DNA of 47,000 nt from Fragilariopsis cylindrus CCMP1102 (Eukaryota > Bacillariophyta > Bacillariophyceae > Bacillariales > Bacillariaceae), in NCBI GenBank assembly GCA_900095095.1, contig FMBT01000095.1, positions 1-47,000 on the forward strand. Reading direction: 5' to 3'. The translations under genes were made by a program, and so were the position numbers. The notes under the pieces are model-generated. The model saw nothing but the letters and a program-made list of their open reading frames with translations, was not told the DNA's origin and did no database searches. Below are positions 10,663-21,751 of the stretch, in pieces. Each line of letters begins with the position of its first letter. Within the stretch, counting starts at the first letter, position 1.

Positions 10663-12015
10663 TTAGATTTCACAGGAAGAATAATTGTAATGTTCTGGTG
10701 GTTTTGGTTTCCACGTTGGCTTTACAGGGGAAGTTGGAAATGCGCCACTTAGATGTGCATTTGGTGTCGAAGCAGAACTCTTGAAGTCAAGAGTATTGCA
10801 TTGCTTGTAACATCGCTTGTGACCGAATTCTATTACCGACGAAGGGGAATTAGGTGATTCGAACCTATCGGAGTGCCCTGTGGAACTCATAAACAAGTCA
10901 ACAGAGGGAGTAGCCGATTCAGATGAATCACTTGTTTCATCTTCTTGAGGTAAGTCGGAAGATGATTGATCATTTTGCATACTTTTAACATCGTCTATAG
11001 ACGATTGATGGTACACCAGCATCTTGCGTTTGACGTTGAAAGGAACCGAGCCTTGTTCCTGGGTATACGCTTCTGCAGTAACTTGATCTACTTCTTCATT
11101 TTCAATCGTCTTCACTGTATTGACATCATCGTCTAGGATACTGTCCATTCCTTCTATCTCGCGACTATTGTTATCACGTAATTCAATATCTTCTTTGTTC
11201 ATGATTCCATCGCTACCATCAGTGTCTGCTTCGCGTGGTGTAGGAAATCCATTCTTGTCTAACATATGATGTGTTGGTGAAAGACGAAAGTTAAACTTTG
11301 AAGAATCGTCGAAAGCTGTCCATTCGTCTTCCTTGCTAAATTGAAAAACATCAGAAATTGATGCATTTGAAGGCGTCTGCGTCTCTCTCTCTTGTGGAAA
11401 GGTTTCTGACTGACCCTTCTCTATATGCCACTCGAGGATACCTGAGTTTTCTCCAAAATCAGAGCATTCTTGAGCCTTCTTTGATTGGCAGGATGAAGTC
11501 AGATCTGAAAGGATATCATTCGTCGATACGTTCCCATTGATGTCAAAGCCATCTACCGCTGAGTCAAGATCTTGTTTGATAGAGAGCAGTGATTCTTTAA
11601 GAATCAGCTGAGCGATTTCACGTTCTAAACTTTTACCTCTCTTTCCCTTTTTCTTTCTCGTTTTTCGTCTTCCACCAGAAGTTACAGTTTCTGTTGTTTC
11701 AAAACCCTGCTCTGGAATATTTGGAAGATCGATGAGATGTTGTACGACTCTAATTTCCTCCTTGTCTATCTCAGATTCATCCATGATTTGCTCTGAGTTG
11801 CTTTTAGGTTGTCCCAAGTCAAATGTAGATTTCAATTCAGCGTCAAGTTCCGACTTCGAAGTAACAAAGCTGGTAATTCTTTCATCCCGAATGCTGTTCT
11901 TGAAGGGCGCGTTTCTTTGAAATCGATCGAGACGATCATTTTCGGTTAACCAATTCTCCAAAATATCTTCAGATCCAGGTGGAGAATCTCGTTCGAAGTT
12001 CGACGCAAGCGTCAT
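10663..12015 (-). CDS. Hypothetical acidic, Ser-rich protein
   Basis: An uninterrupted 450-residue frame runs from ATG at 12015 to the stop at 10663. No domain is recognised. The N-terminus has FERDSPPGSEDILENWLTEN. A strongly basic patch at about 115-130 (GGRRKTRKKKGKRGKS) could be a nuclear-localisation or nucleic-acid-binding segment. It is followed by a helix-like stretch (LEREIAQLILKESLLSIKQDL). The remainder is acidic and Ser/Asp/Glu-rich, with many possible phosphorylation sites, and ends in SPVKPTWKPKPPEHYNYSS. It has no signal peptide or membrane helix and is probably intrinsically disordered. A nuclear or scaffold role is possible but unsupported. Confidence 0.7.
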   Translation of the reverse strand: MTLASNFERDSPPGSEDILENWLTENDRLDRFQRNAPFKNSIRDERITSFVTSKSELDAELKSTFDLGQPKSNSEQIMDESEIDKEEIRVVQHLIDLPNIPEQGFETTETVTSGGRRKTRKKKGKRGKSLEREIAQLILKESLLSIKQDLDSAVDGFDINGNVSTNDILSDLTSSCQSKKAQECSDFGENSGILEWHIEKGQSETFPQERETQTPSNASISDVFQFSKEDEWTAFDDSSKFNFRLSPTHHMLDKNGFPTPREADTDGSDGIMNKEDIELRDNNSREIEGMDSILDDDVNTVKTIENEEVDQVTAEAYTQEQGSVPFNVKRKMLVYHQSSIDDVKSMQNDQSSSDLPQEDETSDSSESATPSVDLFMSSTGHSDRFESPNSPSSVIEFGHKRCYKQCNTLDFKSSASTPNAHLSGAFPTSPVKPTWKPKPPEHYNYSSCEI

Positions 12016-12665
12016 GATGGTACTATTATATGCTTTAGAGTTTGTTTCAGAAGATCACTTCTCATTCCGAAATGCGATCGGAAATGAAGGACGAAATTGT
12101 GCTTCGATAGTATTCTGGCGTTGTGCCGTCTACTATTCATGATGCTTTCCGTGCTTTCACGGACGGGTGTCTTATTCATTTACTACTTCACGAGAAGACA
12201 TATTACAACATCAAACTTTTCTTCCTTAGCCGTAGTTGCACCATGATAACGTTTTTTCCTTCCATTCAAACGTTTTTAAACTGTTCTAATTAGAAATTTA
12301 TGCAAAATAAAACCAAAATTTTGATGAAGCAAATCAACAAAATATATGAATATGCCTTTAAAAACAAAACATAATGAATAATTAGTGAACACATGTGTCA
12401 AGGTACACATTTCACTATGAGCGATATTGTGATAGTGCGCGCTAATAATTTCTAGTCAATATCATTTTTTTGAACTACACAGTAATGAGGTTGACGCAAA
12501 GACGTCCCCCAAGAATACAATAGAATAATTCCTAATAGAATAATTTCATTGAAAGACCGAACAATTTCTATAAATGTATTTCAAATGATAATAGATTTCT
12601 ATTTCCTCTACAAAAGTTAGCACTGGTTCTTCAGTAATTGTTCATTGTTTTATTACTAATTGGTG
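12016..12665. other. Intergenic, nothing recognised
   Basis: The 5' side of the acidic protein gene and the 3' flank of COQ4. It is AT-rich, with one AGTGCGCGCTAA string near 12435 that also appears near 23361. No gene is seen. Confidence 0.25.
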
Positions 12666-13613
12666 CTACGTACTATTACTATTCGAAGAGGAGATGATGG
12701 ATGGAGCAGGAACTAAATTAAGTCGATTTCGGAGTTCTTTTATTGGTGTATCAAATTCTTTTTCATAATATATATTCATGAGAAATGGTGACGACAATGA
12801 TGATGATGATGATGATGGATCTTGTTGTTGACTATTCATTTTCATTGCCCATGGTAAATATATATTCTGTAATATTTGTTGTTCTTCGTGATTCAGTCGT
12901 AATGAACCGACTGTACAGGATAATGCTGCAATTGGTAAGCCCGTTTGAAACAATTCAAACCATTTTAATCCTAATTCACCTAATACAGTTGGTGGTAATC
13001 CTGTTATTGTATGAAAATAATCATGACATTGTCGATATCGAAGCATAATATATGCTAATGTTTCATCTTCAATATAATTCACATCATCTCTTTCATCGGG
13101 ATCAAATCCATGAATTTTTAAAAATGATCCATAGGCTTGTCCAAATGTCAGATTATCATCGTCATGATTATTGATAGTATCATTATAATTAGGAGCATTC
13201 AATATAAGTTGTTCATATTCTGGGATTGTTGCTTTTGATACAATAGGTCGATCCTTTAATATTTGACGCCCAATTGGATCTGTAATCATTTTTTGATGTA
13301 TTCTTTGAAGTGTTATTGGTCCAGTAATTTCACCTAATACAGCAACAGCATCAGCTCGTGTCGGATCTGAATATGCTGTTGTTGCATTATGTATTGCTAT
13401 TGCGATCCGATTTCCTATTGTTGTTGACGTTGATGTTCCTCGTGCTCGTGGTTTTCCATAAAATGGTTCCTCATCATCTTGCGACGACGAAAGTGTTGAT
13501 TTACCTCGTCGTTGATGAACATAAATACGGTGATGAGATTTGGCTTCAATTTGACCACGACGACGAACAGTTCTTGAGATCCCCCTTGATACTACTCTCG
13601 AAACGATGATCAT
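12666..13613 (-). CDS. COQ4: Ubiquinone biosynthesis protein COQ4
   Basis: COQ4 acts in the mitochondrial coenzyme Q synthesis complex on the matrix side of the inner membrane. The frame is intact, about 315 residues from ATG at 13613; a TTG three codons upstream is not a likely start. The Arg-rich N-terminus (IVSRVVSRGISRTVRRRG) fits a mitochondrial presequence. The family metal motif HDxxH-x11-E is present as HDYFHTITGLPPTVLGE (about 197-213). Other family features are DPTRADAVAVLGEITG, DPIGRQILKDRP, GLKWFELFQTGLPIAALSC and the near-C-terminal LPWA. A Ser tract lies close to the end. The family usually has 230-280 residues; the excess is presequence and low-complexity tail. It is divergent from PEX14 across about 400 bp. 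Confidence 0.93.
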   Translation of the reverse strand: MIIVSRVVSRGISRTVRRRGQIEAKSHHRIYVHQRRGKSTLSSSQDDEEPFYGKPRARGTSTSTTIGNRIAIAIHNATTAYSDPTRADAVAVLGEITGPITLQRIHQKMITDPIGRQILKDRPIVSKATIPEYEQLILNAPNYNDTINNHDDDNLTFGQAYGSFLKIHGFDPDERDDVNYIEDETLAYIMLRYRQCHDYFHTITGLPPTVLGELGLKWFELFQTGLPIAALSCTVGSLRLNHEEQQILQNIYLPWAMKMNSQQQDPSSSSSSLSSPFLMNIYYEKEFDTPIKELRNRLNLVPAPSIISSSNSNST

Positions 13614-14015
13614 TGTAGACAAATTATTTTATACACAGTATGCCAGCGGTCAATTTAGATTTTTGATCACAGGTCAAGTCAAACTCGAAGAGAGATTATG
13701 CTTTATGGTTCCTGTGCAAATAAGTGCAAAAGGTACTAGTATTGCAAAAAGTCTAAAATCTGAACTAGAAACGCTAACTTAGTCTGTATCCTCAACGCTC
13801 GTCATTCGCTCACAAACCAAAGTCTGGCCCTGACGAAAATAAAATCGAAGAAAAGAAAAGAACAAAAATCGAACTTTAAAATAAACATAATTAAAATTGT
13901 TACTGTAAACAATAAGCAATAAGCAAGTAATAAAAAAATTCAATAAATGAAAGTCTGACTTGACTTGACCTGACCTGTCTATCTGTAGCTACTCAACTCG
14001 CACCAAAAGAGCAAT
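13614..14015. promoter_or_regulatory. Divergent COQ4/PEX14 intergenic region
   Basis: The 402 bp between the two divergent start codons must hold both promoters. There are runs of TGACTTGACTTGACC near 13957-13972, but I see no palindromic operator or TATA box that I would call with confidence. Confidence 0.35.
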
Positions 14016-16503
14016 ATGACTGTACTAAGCAGCAAGCCTCCTCCTCCTGCTGATAATGCTGATGATGATGGCGATGACGATGATGTTGTAATCACTTCGT
14101 CGAAACAAGAATATGAAGATGAAGTTCACGAATCACAGCAACAGGACGACGACGTTATTATTATAGACGACACAAATAAAAATCAGCAAGATGATCAAGA
14201 AAAAGAAGAAAAGGATAAGATTCAAAAAGGAATTGCGTTTTGGAATCATCCGTCATTACAAGATATATCACCTGAAAAAAAACGTACATATTTATATGAA
14301 CGACAAGGTTTAACAGATAATCAAATTCATCAAGTTTGGGAAGATGTTATTGTGGTTAACGACAACGACAACAAGAATAATATTAATAGCAAAAGTAAAA
14401 GTAACAGCAACGATCAGATACAACAGCAACAGCAACAGCAACAAAATATGGTAATGCAACAGCAACGGAGTAGTAATGTAATAATAATAATAGTAATAAT
14501 ATACCACCAATAATGGCGAATCATCAAATTTCCCCAACTAATAATCTCCCATACGGCAGTAATAATAATAATATTTCCCCAACATCAAAATCAATATCAG
14601 AATAATTATCAAAATTCACAGTATAATAATGGTATGAACAATAATGGATACTACCAACAGCAGCATCAGCAACTACAACAACAACAACCTTTTAATACGA
14701 TGGGTATGGGTGGTGGTGGTGGTGGTGAAGATCATCATCGTCATCATCAGGAAGGCGGTGATGAATACGTCGATTCATCCATAATTTCGGGTGAAATTGC
14801 TCGCGGGATGTCATTAATAGCCGTTGGTGGTTTCTTGGTTTAACAGGTGCTGCTGCTATACGATGGTTAAATGGAGGAGAATTTGATTTACTTCCTCCTC
14901 CTAAACAACAGAACAACAACAAACAACATGAAAAAATGGTGGTGGTAAAAAAAATCAATACTATCATCCAACAATAACAACACATTATTGGATAGTCACA
15001 ACAAAAGGAGGAGAGGAGAAGGAGCAAGAAGAAGAAATGATGGAAGTAACAACGACAAAAAATTACACTGGAATAATGGTGATGACGGTGAGTATGACGA
15101 CAGCACAGACGAATATACTGATGGCGAAGGAGAAGATGAAGATGATATTGAAGGATGTTTATTGGATCGAATGGATACTTTATTGAAATCAATTGATTCA
15201 AATTCTACCCTACAAGAAAGACTGATTCATAAATTAGCCAATACATCAACAATTACTGATCATTCGATGAATCTACTGAAGAAAAATAATAGTAATAATT
15301 CAACAGAAAAACAACAACAGAAAGAGATTACTACTACATTGAATACATCTTTACTTGTATCGGAGTTGACTGAAATTAAAGACGAATTGACAAAATTATT
15401 GAACAGTGAAAATAATAATATTAACGATACTACGACTACCAATAACGACAATAGCAACGGCAACGGCACTAACAACGACAGTACTTACAATAATAATGAC
15501 GGCGAGCTACAACAAAATTGGAAAGAAAATCATCAAAATTATTGATCAAGTTGGATAATTGTATTCAAAAAATAGTAACAATAGAAGAAGAAGTAGAAGA
15601 AGAAGAAGAAAAACGACAACCCAGTGTCGAACCAACAATAATTGCTACGACAAACGATGATTCGTCCACAACAACGGCAGCAATAGCAGCAACACCAACT
15701 GCAATATCCAAGACCTTACGGCAAGATGATACGAGTACATCATTAGCTCCATCTACACCTGCTAGTAGTAGTACTTATAAACAAAAATTGATTCTTCTAC
15801 ACCGACGACGACAGCCATAAACGCCAACGCTAACACCACCAAACCTCTTTTGTCGTTGAAAGATTGTATTATACAGATCGCTGAAAAGAATAATGATGAC
15901 AAAATTAAAATTGGATCACAATTACTATATCTATACCTGACAAATCTTTCAAGTAAACCTGATAATCAACGATATAGAAAGATATATACATCCAATGAAA
16001 GTTTTCAAAAGGTAGAAAATATGATTGGTGGAAAAGATTTACTTCATGTTGTTGGATTTGAATTTGAAAATGATGACAATGACAATGATGATGATAACAA
16101 TAATAAAGGGATATTAGAATGGATACCAACAAAATCAACAGAAAAAGAAATGTTATCATTGGTATTAGTAGAGGAAGCAATTGCAGCTCTTGGTGTACTG
16201 AAATCATCAGCATCGTTGCCTTCTTCGCAATTGATTCAATTAGTAATGTTGAAGTTATCACGCACTCCTCCTGTCCTACCCACAACGTCGCAACAGCAAC
16301 AACAACAACAACAACAAGAGTATGATAACAATGATGATGATCCTGGTAATCATTATGATGGCAACGGCAATCGCAATCGCAATCAGCACGATGCTCCTGC
16401 TGCCCCACAAACTCCTTCTGGTTCGTCATTAGTTTCTCCTCCTATGCCAAGAAAGAAACCATATGATTTCGCTTCTCCTTCACCCGTATCAGGGTCTGAT
16501 TAA
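14016..16503 (+). CDS. PEX14: Peroxin-14 with C-terminal PUB domain (frame-broken)
   Basis: PEX14 is the peroxisomal membrane docking protein for PTS receptors. From ATG 14016, an acidic leader precedes the PEX14 N-domain at about residues 72-107 (GIAFWNHPSLQ, KKRTYLYERQGLTDNQIHQVW). An Asn/Gln linker is followed by the membrane segment (GEIARGMSLIAVGGFL, then LTGAAAIRWLNGGEFDLLPPP). A coiled-coil-like region follows (LLDRMDTLLKSID, ELTEIKDELTKLL). The C-terminal part (15850 on) reads as a PUB domain: IGSQLLYLYLTNLSSKPD, YRKIYTSNESFQKVEN, GGKDLLHVVGFE, EEAIAALGVLKS. PUB domains bind the tail of p97/Cdc48. The frame changes near 14480, 14570, 14838, 14950, 15537 and 15783, mostly in homopolymers. 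Between coiled coil and PUB one continuous frame can be followed, with no UTR-like gap. Confidence 0.8.
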
Positions 16504-16911
16504 TAATAATGATGATAACAGTAGTAATAATATGATGTTGGCTGAATAGCTAGCTAACTATGTACGCTAAAAGACACCACTTTTGTTTGAAGTTTATTGT
16601 TGCTCGGTTGTCATTGAGGGAATATTTGATCGGGATGTGTTGAAGAAAACCAAATTACGCACGTACTTTAACTCATAAGGTGGCTACAGATGATTTAATA
16701 AAAATTCTTTGTCATCAACGATAGGTAAAAGGAATAAGAAATATCATACTATTCTAGTATTATCTTAGCTAAAATGGGGGGAAATTATTTATTTCAACTG
16801 CCACTCTTTATATACGTAGCTAATTAATTGCTTATAAATATGGTTGTATCTTTTCTATTATTTGTCCCTTTGATATTTATATATATATTTTTCCTCTAAA
16901 TAATTCCTCTC
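16504..16911. other. Convergent intergenic region
   Basis: The 3' flanks of PEX14 and the Trx-like gene. AT-rich; no gene or RNA is visible. Confidence 0.3.
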
Positions 16912-17758
16912 TTACCAACGACCTTGAGGATCATCAAGTGGCCAGTCGGCCATAGCACTAATCGTGTCACGTTCCATGTTCAAAAAAGCAAGTTCTCCTC
17001 CAGCGTTATCCAATACTACTACAGCAGGAATACCTGATCGTCTTCCAGAACCATCATCAATTAATTCTTTTTCAAAATCTTCAGGTGTAACGCGAACAAC
17101 ATCCGGTTTGATAGGAGCGTCATCGTCACTGTCCCCCTCTTCTCCATCCTTCTGACCTTCCACAGCGACGGCAACCTCCACTTCTTCTTGAATAAGTTCT
17201 CTCATAGTACCACCGAATTTTTCAACATCAACATCCGGCCAAACTCCGTACAGATGTTTTAATTTATCAGCTGTTTCACCAAGTGGTACACCCAATTCAA
17301 GACCTATTTCTTGCATCCGAGCTAGTTGATCGTCTTGATTTTATCACATGGTACATAGATCAATTGAATAGGCTGGTCGGACGCTCGTAACGCACTCCGA
17401 TATTGTTCTAACATGAATTCTATCGTTTTACATCCTCACACCAACCAGCAGCAAAATAAAATCCAATACGTTGATCTTGGACTAAACTAGCAATAACTTC
17501 AGCAGATTCAATTATATTCCCTTTAGAATCAATCAATGGTGATGGTAGTAATGCCTGGATAGCTTGCGCCTCTTCATGAGAATAAGGTGGGCTTGGAGGA
17601 GAAGGAGGAGGAAGAGAAGAAGGACCAGGATCTGAAAAGATACGAGTCGTCGTCGCCGTCGAGTAAGAGGATTGACTACGGGCGCATCCAAACGACGAGG
17701 TTTGAAAGGATGTCGTGGAACCTAAGCAACAGACCAATAAGAGTAGGGATCGAATCAT
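16912..17758 (-). CDS. Plastid-targeted nucleoredoxin/thioredoxin-like protein
   Basis: The N-terminus MIRSLLLLVCCLGSTTSFQTS is a signal peptide followed by Ser-Phe at the likely cleavage site, the diatom ASAF-type plastid signature. A Ser/Thr/Pro-rich transit stretch follows. The mature part resembles the Thioredoxin_8/nucleoredoxin fold: IGFYFAAGWCEDVK (strand plus redox-site position), FMLEQYRSAL, IQLIYVPCDK, ARMQEIGLELGVPLGE and a late strand IPAVVVLDNAGG. The active-site position reads WCED rather than WCxxC, so classical dithiol chemistry is doubtful if the sequence is right. The frame breaks near 17428 (next to the active site) and near 17340 in an A run. The first break could hide a real second cysteine. 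It is about 281 residues. Confidence 0.65.
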
Positions 17759-18365
17759 GTTGATCTTTCAATGTTTGAATGGTGTGGTTTCGTTTTGGTA
17801 ATGAGTATCACAGTGAACTGGACTCTACTCTATGGATTTTTTCTTTAAAATATGACGATGACGACGACGACGACGACAGTGTGGTTTTGAATTGCATACT
17901 TACACATCCCCATCATGCAATGCCGATAAATTTGAATTTTGAATACAGTGCGGCCTCTAATACAAAAAATGCACGTAGCTAGCTTGAGTAGCGCTACATA
18001 CCGGTACTAGATAGTATAGCTAAAATTCTCCCCCTTTTGGTTGGGGGATGGGTAAAAGCTATCACAAAAGATAAAGAGAAGAAAGTATCATACATTATCT
18101 ACCACTACTTTGATTAGAAGTAGTATAGTAGAAATAAGCAAGGATTCTCTTAGTTTTACTTGTATTTGTATTTGACAACGGAGTGAAAGAAGATTCAATT
18201 GCAAGAACAGTGCTATCGAGTTATTTGCGGCGTGATCCGCTACAATGAAGACTACAATTACAACATAAACATAATATTTTGGTGTACTGTAGTCGCAAGA
18301 ATAACCAATTTACTTTTTTTAATATGCGCCGAAATTTTAGAGCTGTTTTCGGTTTAAAAGGAATA
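17759..18365. other. Intergenic region upstream of the Trx-like gene
   Basis: Holds TACCGGTA at 17999-18006, about 240 bp upstream of the 17758 start. No gene is recognised. Confidence 0.35.
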
Positions 18366-21300
18366 TCATTGAAACGGATCAAACTGTGATAAATTCGGCT
18401 TCGTAGGCTGGACTGGTGGAGGCAATTGAGCCATGTATTGTGGCTGCGGTGGCGGCTGCTGTTGTCCTCCTACTTGGTAGTGTTGCTGCTGTTGCTGCTG
18501 TTGCTGCTGTTGCTGTTGCTGCTGTGCTGTGTCATTGTGTAGCCCGTGTACGGCTGCTGCTGATAATGTTGCTGCGGTGGCGCAGAAACTTGTGGTGTAT
18601 TATTGGGCTGAGAATTCACATAAGCGTGAGGTACAGGTTGTTGGACTTGTGGCGTTGAAGGAGACGCATGATGCGGCTGCTGAGGCATGGAGACGTGTGT
18701 ATTCTGAGGCTGGGCATTCCCATATGCGACGGATTGTTGCTGAGGCATGGCAGGTCGATACTGCTGTGGTGGCACAGAAAATTGTGTATTCTGAGGCTGT
18801 GAATTCATATAAGCTTGAGGTGCATGATGTTGGACTTGTGGCGATGGAATAGGCACCTGTTGTTGCTTTACTGGATGAGAATTTGAAGGAACCGCTTGTC
18901 GTGGGGGTGTTAATTGTCGTGGTGGAGTTAGGGAATGTGCATTTGGCGTTGGAGAAAAAGGATCACGAACTTGATGAGGAATTGCCGGAGATGAAACAGC
19001 TAAACTCTTGTCAGACATGGTGACATTTCCGAAGAGTCCTATCATATCTTGTGTAGCAGCGGCTACATTGCTGGGGGTAACCTCTGTTGTTCCTTTCGAG
19101 GAAGTCGTTGTCAATCCAAAGATATCATGTTCAACTGTTGGATGAGGCGTTCGCATCGCAGTAGATGGAGCAGGTGCGACGCGAACAGATGACATTGGGT
19201 TCAAAAGCTGGTGAATTTTACCAAATGGTTGAACAATAGTGAACCTAGTGTCTCTTGAATACTGCAAAATAAAAATAAAATAAAAGTGATAGTGTATTAG
19301 TGACACCGATATCGAAATAAGATAGAAATAAATACAACAACAAAAATTTCAAATTGCTCACCCTTGGTTGTTGTGGTTGCCTGAGAAGCCTTCGCTTGTT
19401 CACACAAATCCGACGAATATTAAAGAGTTTAGCCCGATCAACAAGAAGATTATAAACTTGATGCGCTGCCTGTCGAATCTGAGTACATACTTGAGATCTC
19501 ATATTGTCGTTGTAGAATTTCATGGCGCGAATTTTAGCCAGCCCATCCGTTGCTTCTGCTATTGCTGCCATAGGTCCGTGATAGAGCAGGTTCCGCAATA
19601 ATTGCAATGCTTGTAGAACATGCTTCCAATGTACACCCTTTGAATCTCGCATTCGTACCCAAATCACAGACATAACATCAAAAAGAACTGATGTACACTC
19701 TCTGCATTCCTCTACAAGTTGTGCAACTGCTTTGTTGTAGTCTCCCTCGTATGTCTTATTTGATGTAAGCAACATGGCCGTCCTTCGCGTCGATGTCTGT
19801 ACAATAAGACGCGAAGGGTTACTTTGTGCTACCTGTCGAGCTACGAGCCTTACGTTGACAACACTGAAGTCGATATTATTGAGTCGGTGGTAGTTGGCAC
19901 ACTGAGTAAATAAAGAGGAATCAGAATTGACAGGTGATCGAAGTCTTACTTCTTCAACTCTAGCCTTAGCGAACTCCTCAAGCATTTGCGTTTGACAAAA
20001 ATTCTGTAGAAGGGGCCAAATTGCTGTGTTTTCACCTTCGCCCATTGATCTTTTTTGTTGCAGGAAGCGTTTTCTATCCAGATGAGGCAACTGGCCAGGA
20101 CTTGCGGAAAGATACCACCGCATGTTCCCAAACAAAGATAGGAAGAAGGATGAAAATGCAATTCTAGCTTGCTCTTCCGCAATTTCATTCTGGCTGCCTT
20201 GAATGAATATCATGTCTGGACTCGTTGTGTTTTGAATTGTATCTTGAGCATCATCGGTTATACTTGAATCAACAACCTGTTCCTCTGAGATGTCACCATT
20301 GCTGCCCTTACGGCTATTGAAAAAAATCTTCCCCTTCCGTGCCAAATTACTGATGCCTGATTTGACTGCCTTCGCGGTCTTAGCAGCAGTTTCGGTTACA
20401 TTGGTAAGGGTGGATTCACCATAAAGTGTCCGCTTATCCATCTTAAGCAAATCAACTAGGTCCTGTGCCAACATTTCGGAGGCCGACATACTAGCTGCAG
20501 GCATGCCCTGTTCAGATATAGCCTTTTGAAACAGATCGGGCACTTTTTGCGCTACATCCATTGGATTCATACCCCTAGTTTCCAGTTGGTTCGTATCCAA
20601 ATTAATAATGACCATCTCACCCAGACTCTCTGCAGCCTGGTTTAACTTCGGTATAGAAGAGCTGAGTATTCCGATCAGATAAGGTACAGGGGCACCTAAA
20701 TATTGAAAAAGATGCGGTGGTAGGACTGGAATGTATAAATGATGCCAATTAAGTAAGCCCTGAGCCAGAACAGACAAGGCAGATCGAGCGCATTGCGCTA
20801 AACGGGTCGGATTGCTTGAAATAATCAGAACTCGGTTTTCGCTTAGAAGGGCGGAAAGTAATCGTAATGTACTAGCTACGCCCAACACACGAAGCAGTGG
20901 AAGAATCGAAGAATTTGTCAATGCCTCTACCATCGATTTTTGTGTAAGTAGACATGTAGGGATTATATAGTTAGCTGTGTCCACTTGACTGAGAAGGGGG
21001 AGTGGTTTATCTCCCACTTCAATCAATCCTACGGTTAGCGTCATTTTGTCTCGGTCTTGTTCAGGTGTAGACGAAAATACATGGCACAATTTTCGGTGTT
21101 CTTCGAATATTCGGTGTAAAAACCATTTCTGAGGCTCTGGATGAACATTTTTAGAATTGAGAGCTGGTTTTTGGAAAGAAATTGCATCTAACGTCCTAGA
21201 AGATAGAAAAAAGAATAACAAGCGATGATATTGTGGTTAGGAAGGCAATACTTTGTATTTTCCAATTGTCGTGGGAAGTATTATATCAATGAAAACCAAG

Positions 21301-21751
21301 GTATTAACGTACTTTAAAATGGATGTATAGAGCAAATCTCCGCCACTAAATCTTGTAAGCATCACCAACGCTCGTTCACCACGTCTTCCTACGTCATATC
21401 TATGCTGAACCACATCATGGATCGGTAAATATCGACGAACAAATCCGTGTACTCTAACACCCGATTTCAATGCAGAGAGAAAGTGTAATTTTGAAAGCTC
21501 TTGGATTGCATAGCATATTGTGAAAAACGATTTAATGCTGTGTCCCGAGGTATGCTTCGACTTAATGAATCATCAAATTCTGGAAAAGCAAATTGAGAAA
21601 TCCGAGACATACTCGAGGAAAGTTCCTTTTCGATTTCAGGATTATTGCCTGGACATCCTGAAATATAGGCAGGTGGAGAAGATGATACGGCTGCCGGATG
21701 CGGAAGATCTAGAAAGAGATCATACAGAGGAAGATACTGAGGAGTAGCCAT
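18366..21751 (-). CDS. DENN-ENTH fusion trafficking protein
   Basis: DENN domains act as Rab GEFs; ENTH/ANTH domains bind phosphoinositides at clathrin coats. Exons are 21751-21313, 21195-19362 and 19261-18366, with introns 21196-21312 and 19262-19361. The product is about 1,055 residues. The uDENN part has VRVHGFVRRYLP. The central DENN has ILPLLRVLGVASTLRLLSAL, ENRVLIISSNPTRLAQCARS, HHLYIPVLPPHLFQYLGAPV and MVIINLDTNQ. The dDENN-like part is near AFSSFFLSLFGNMRWYL. The ENTH-like part has ECTSVLFDVMSVIWVRM, HWKHVLQALQLLRNLLYHGP and RAMKFYNDN. The Pro/Gln-rich tail carries two DPF motifs (RDPFSP; FDPFQ at the very end), typical AP-2 appendage ligands. One T is missing near 21523-21527, and the frame changes in the CAG tract near 18500-18530. 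Confidence 0.82.

Noticed and set aside
14692..15201. 169-codon minus-strand frame opposite PEX14
   Set aside because: Its His/Cys-rich content is the complement of Asn/Asp/Gly codons on the coding strand.
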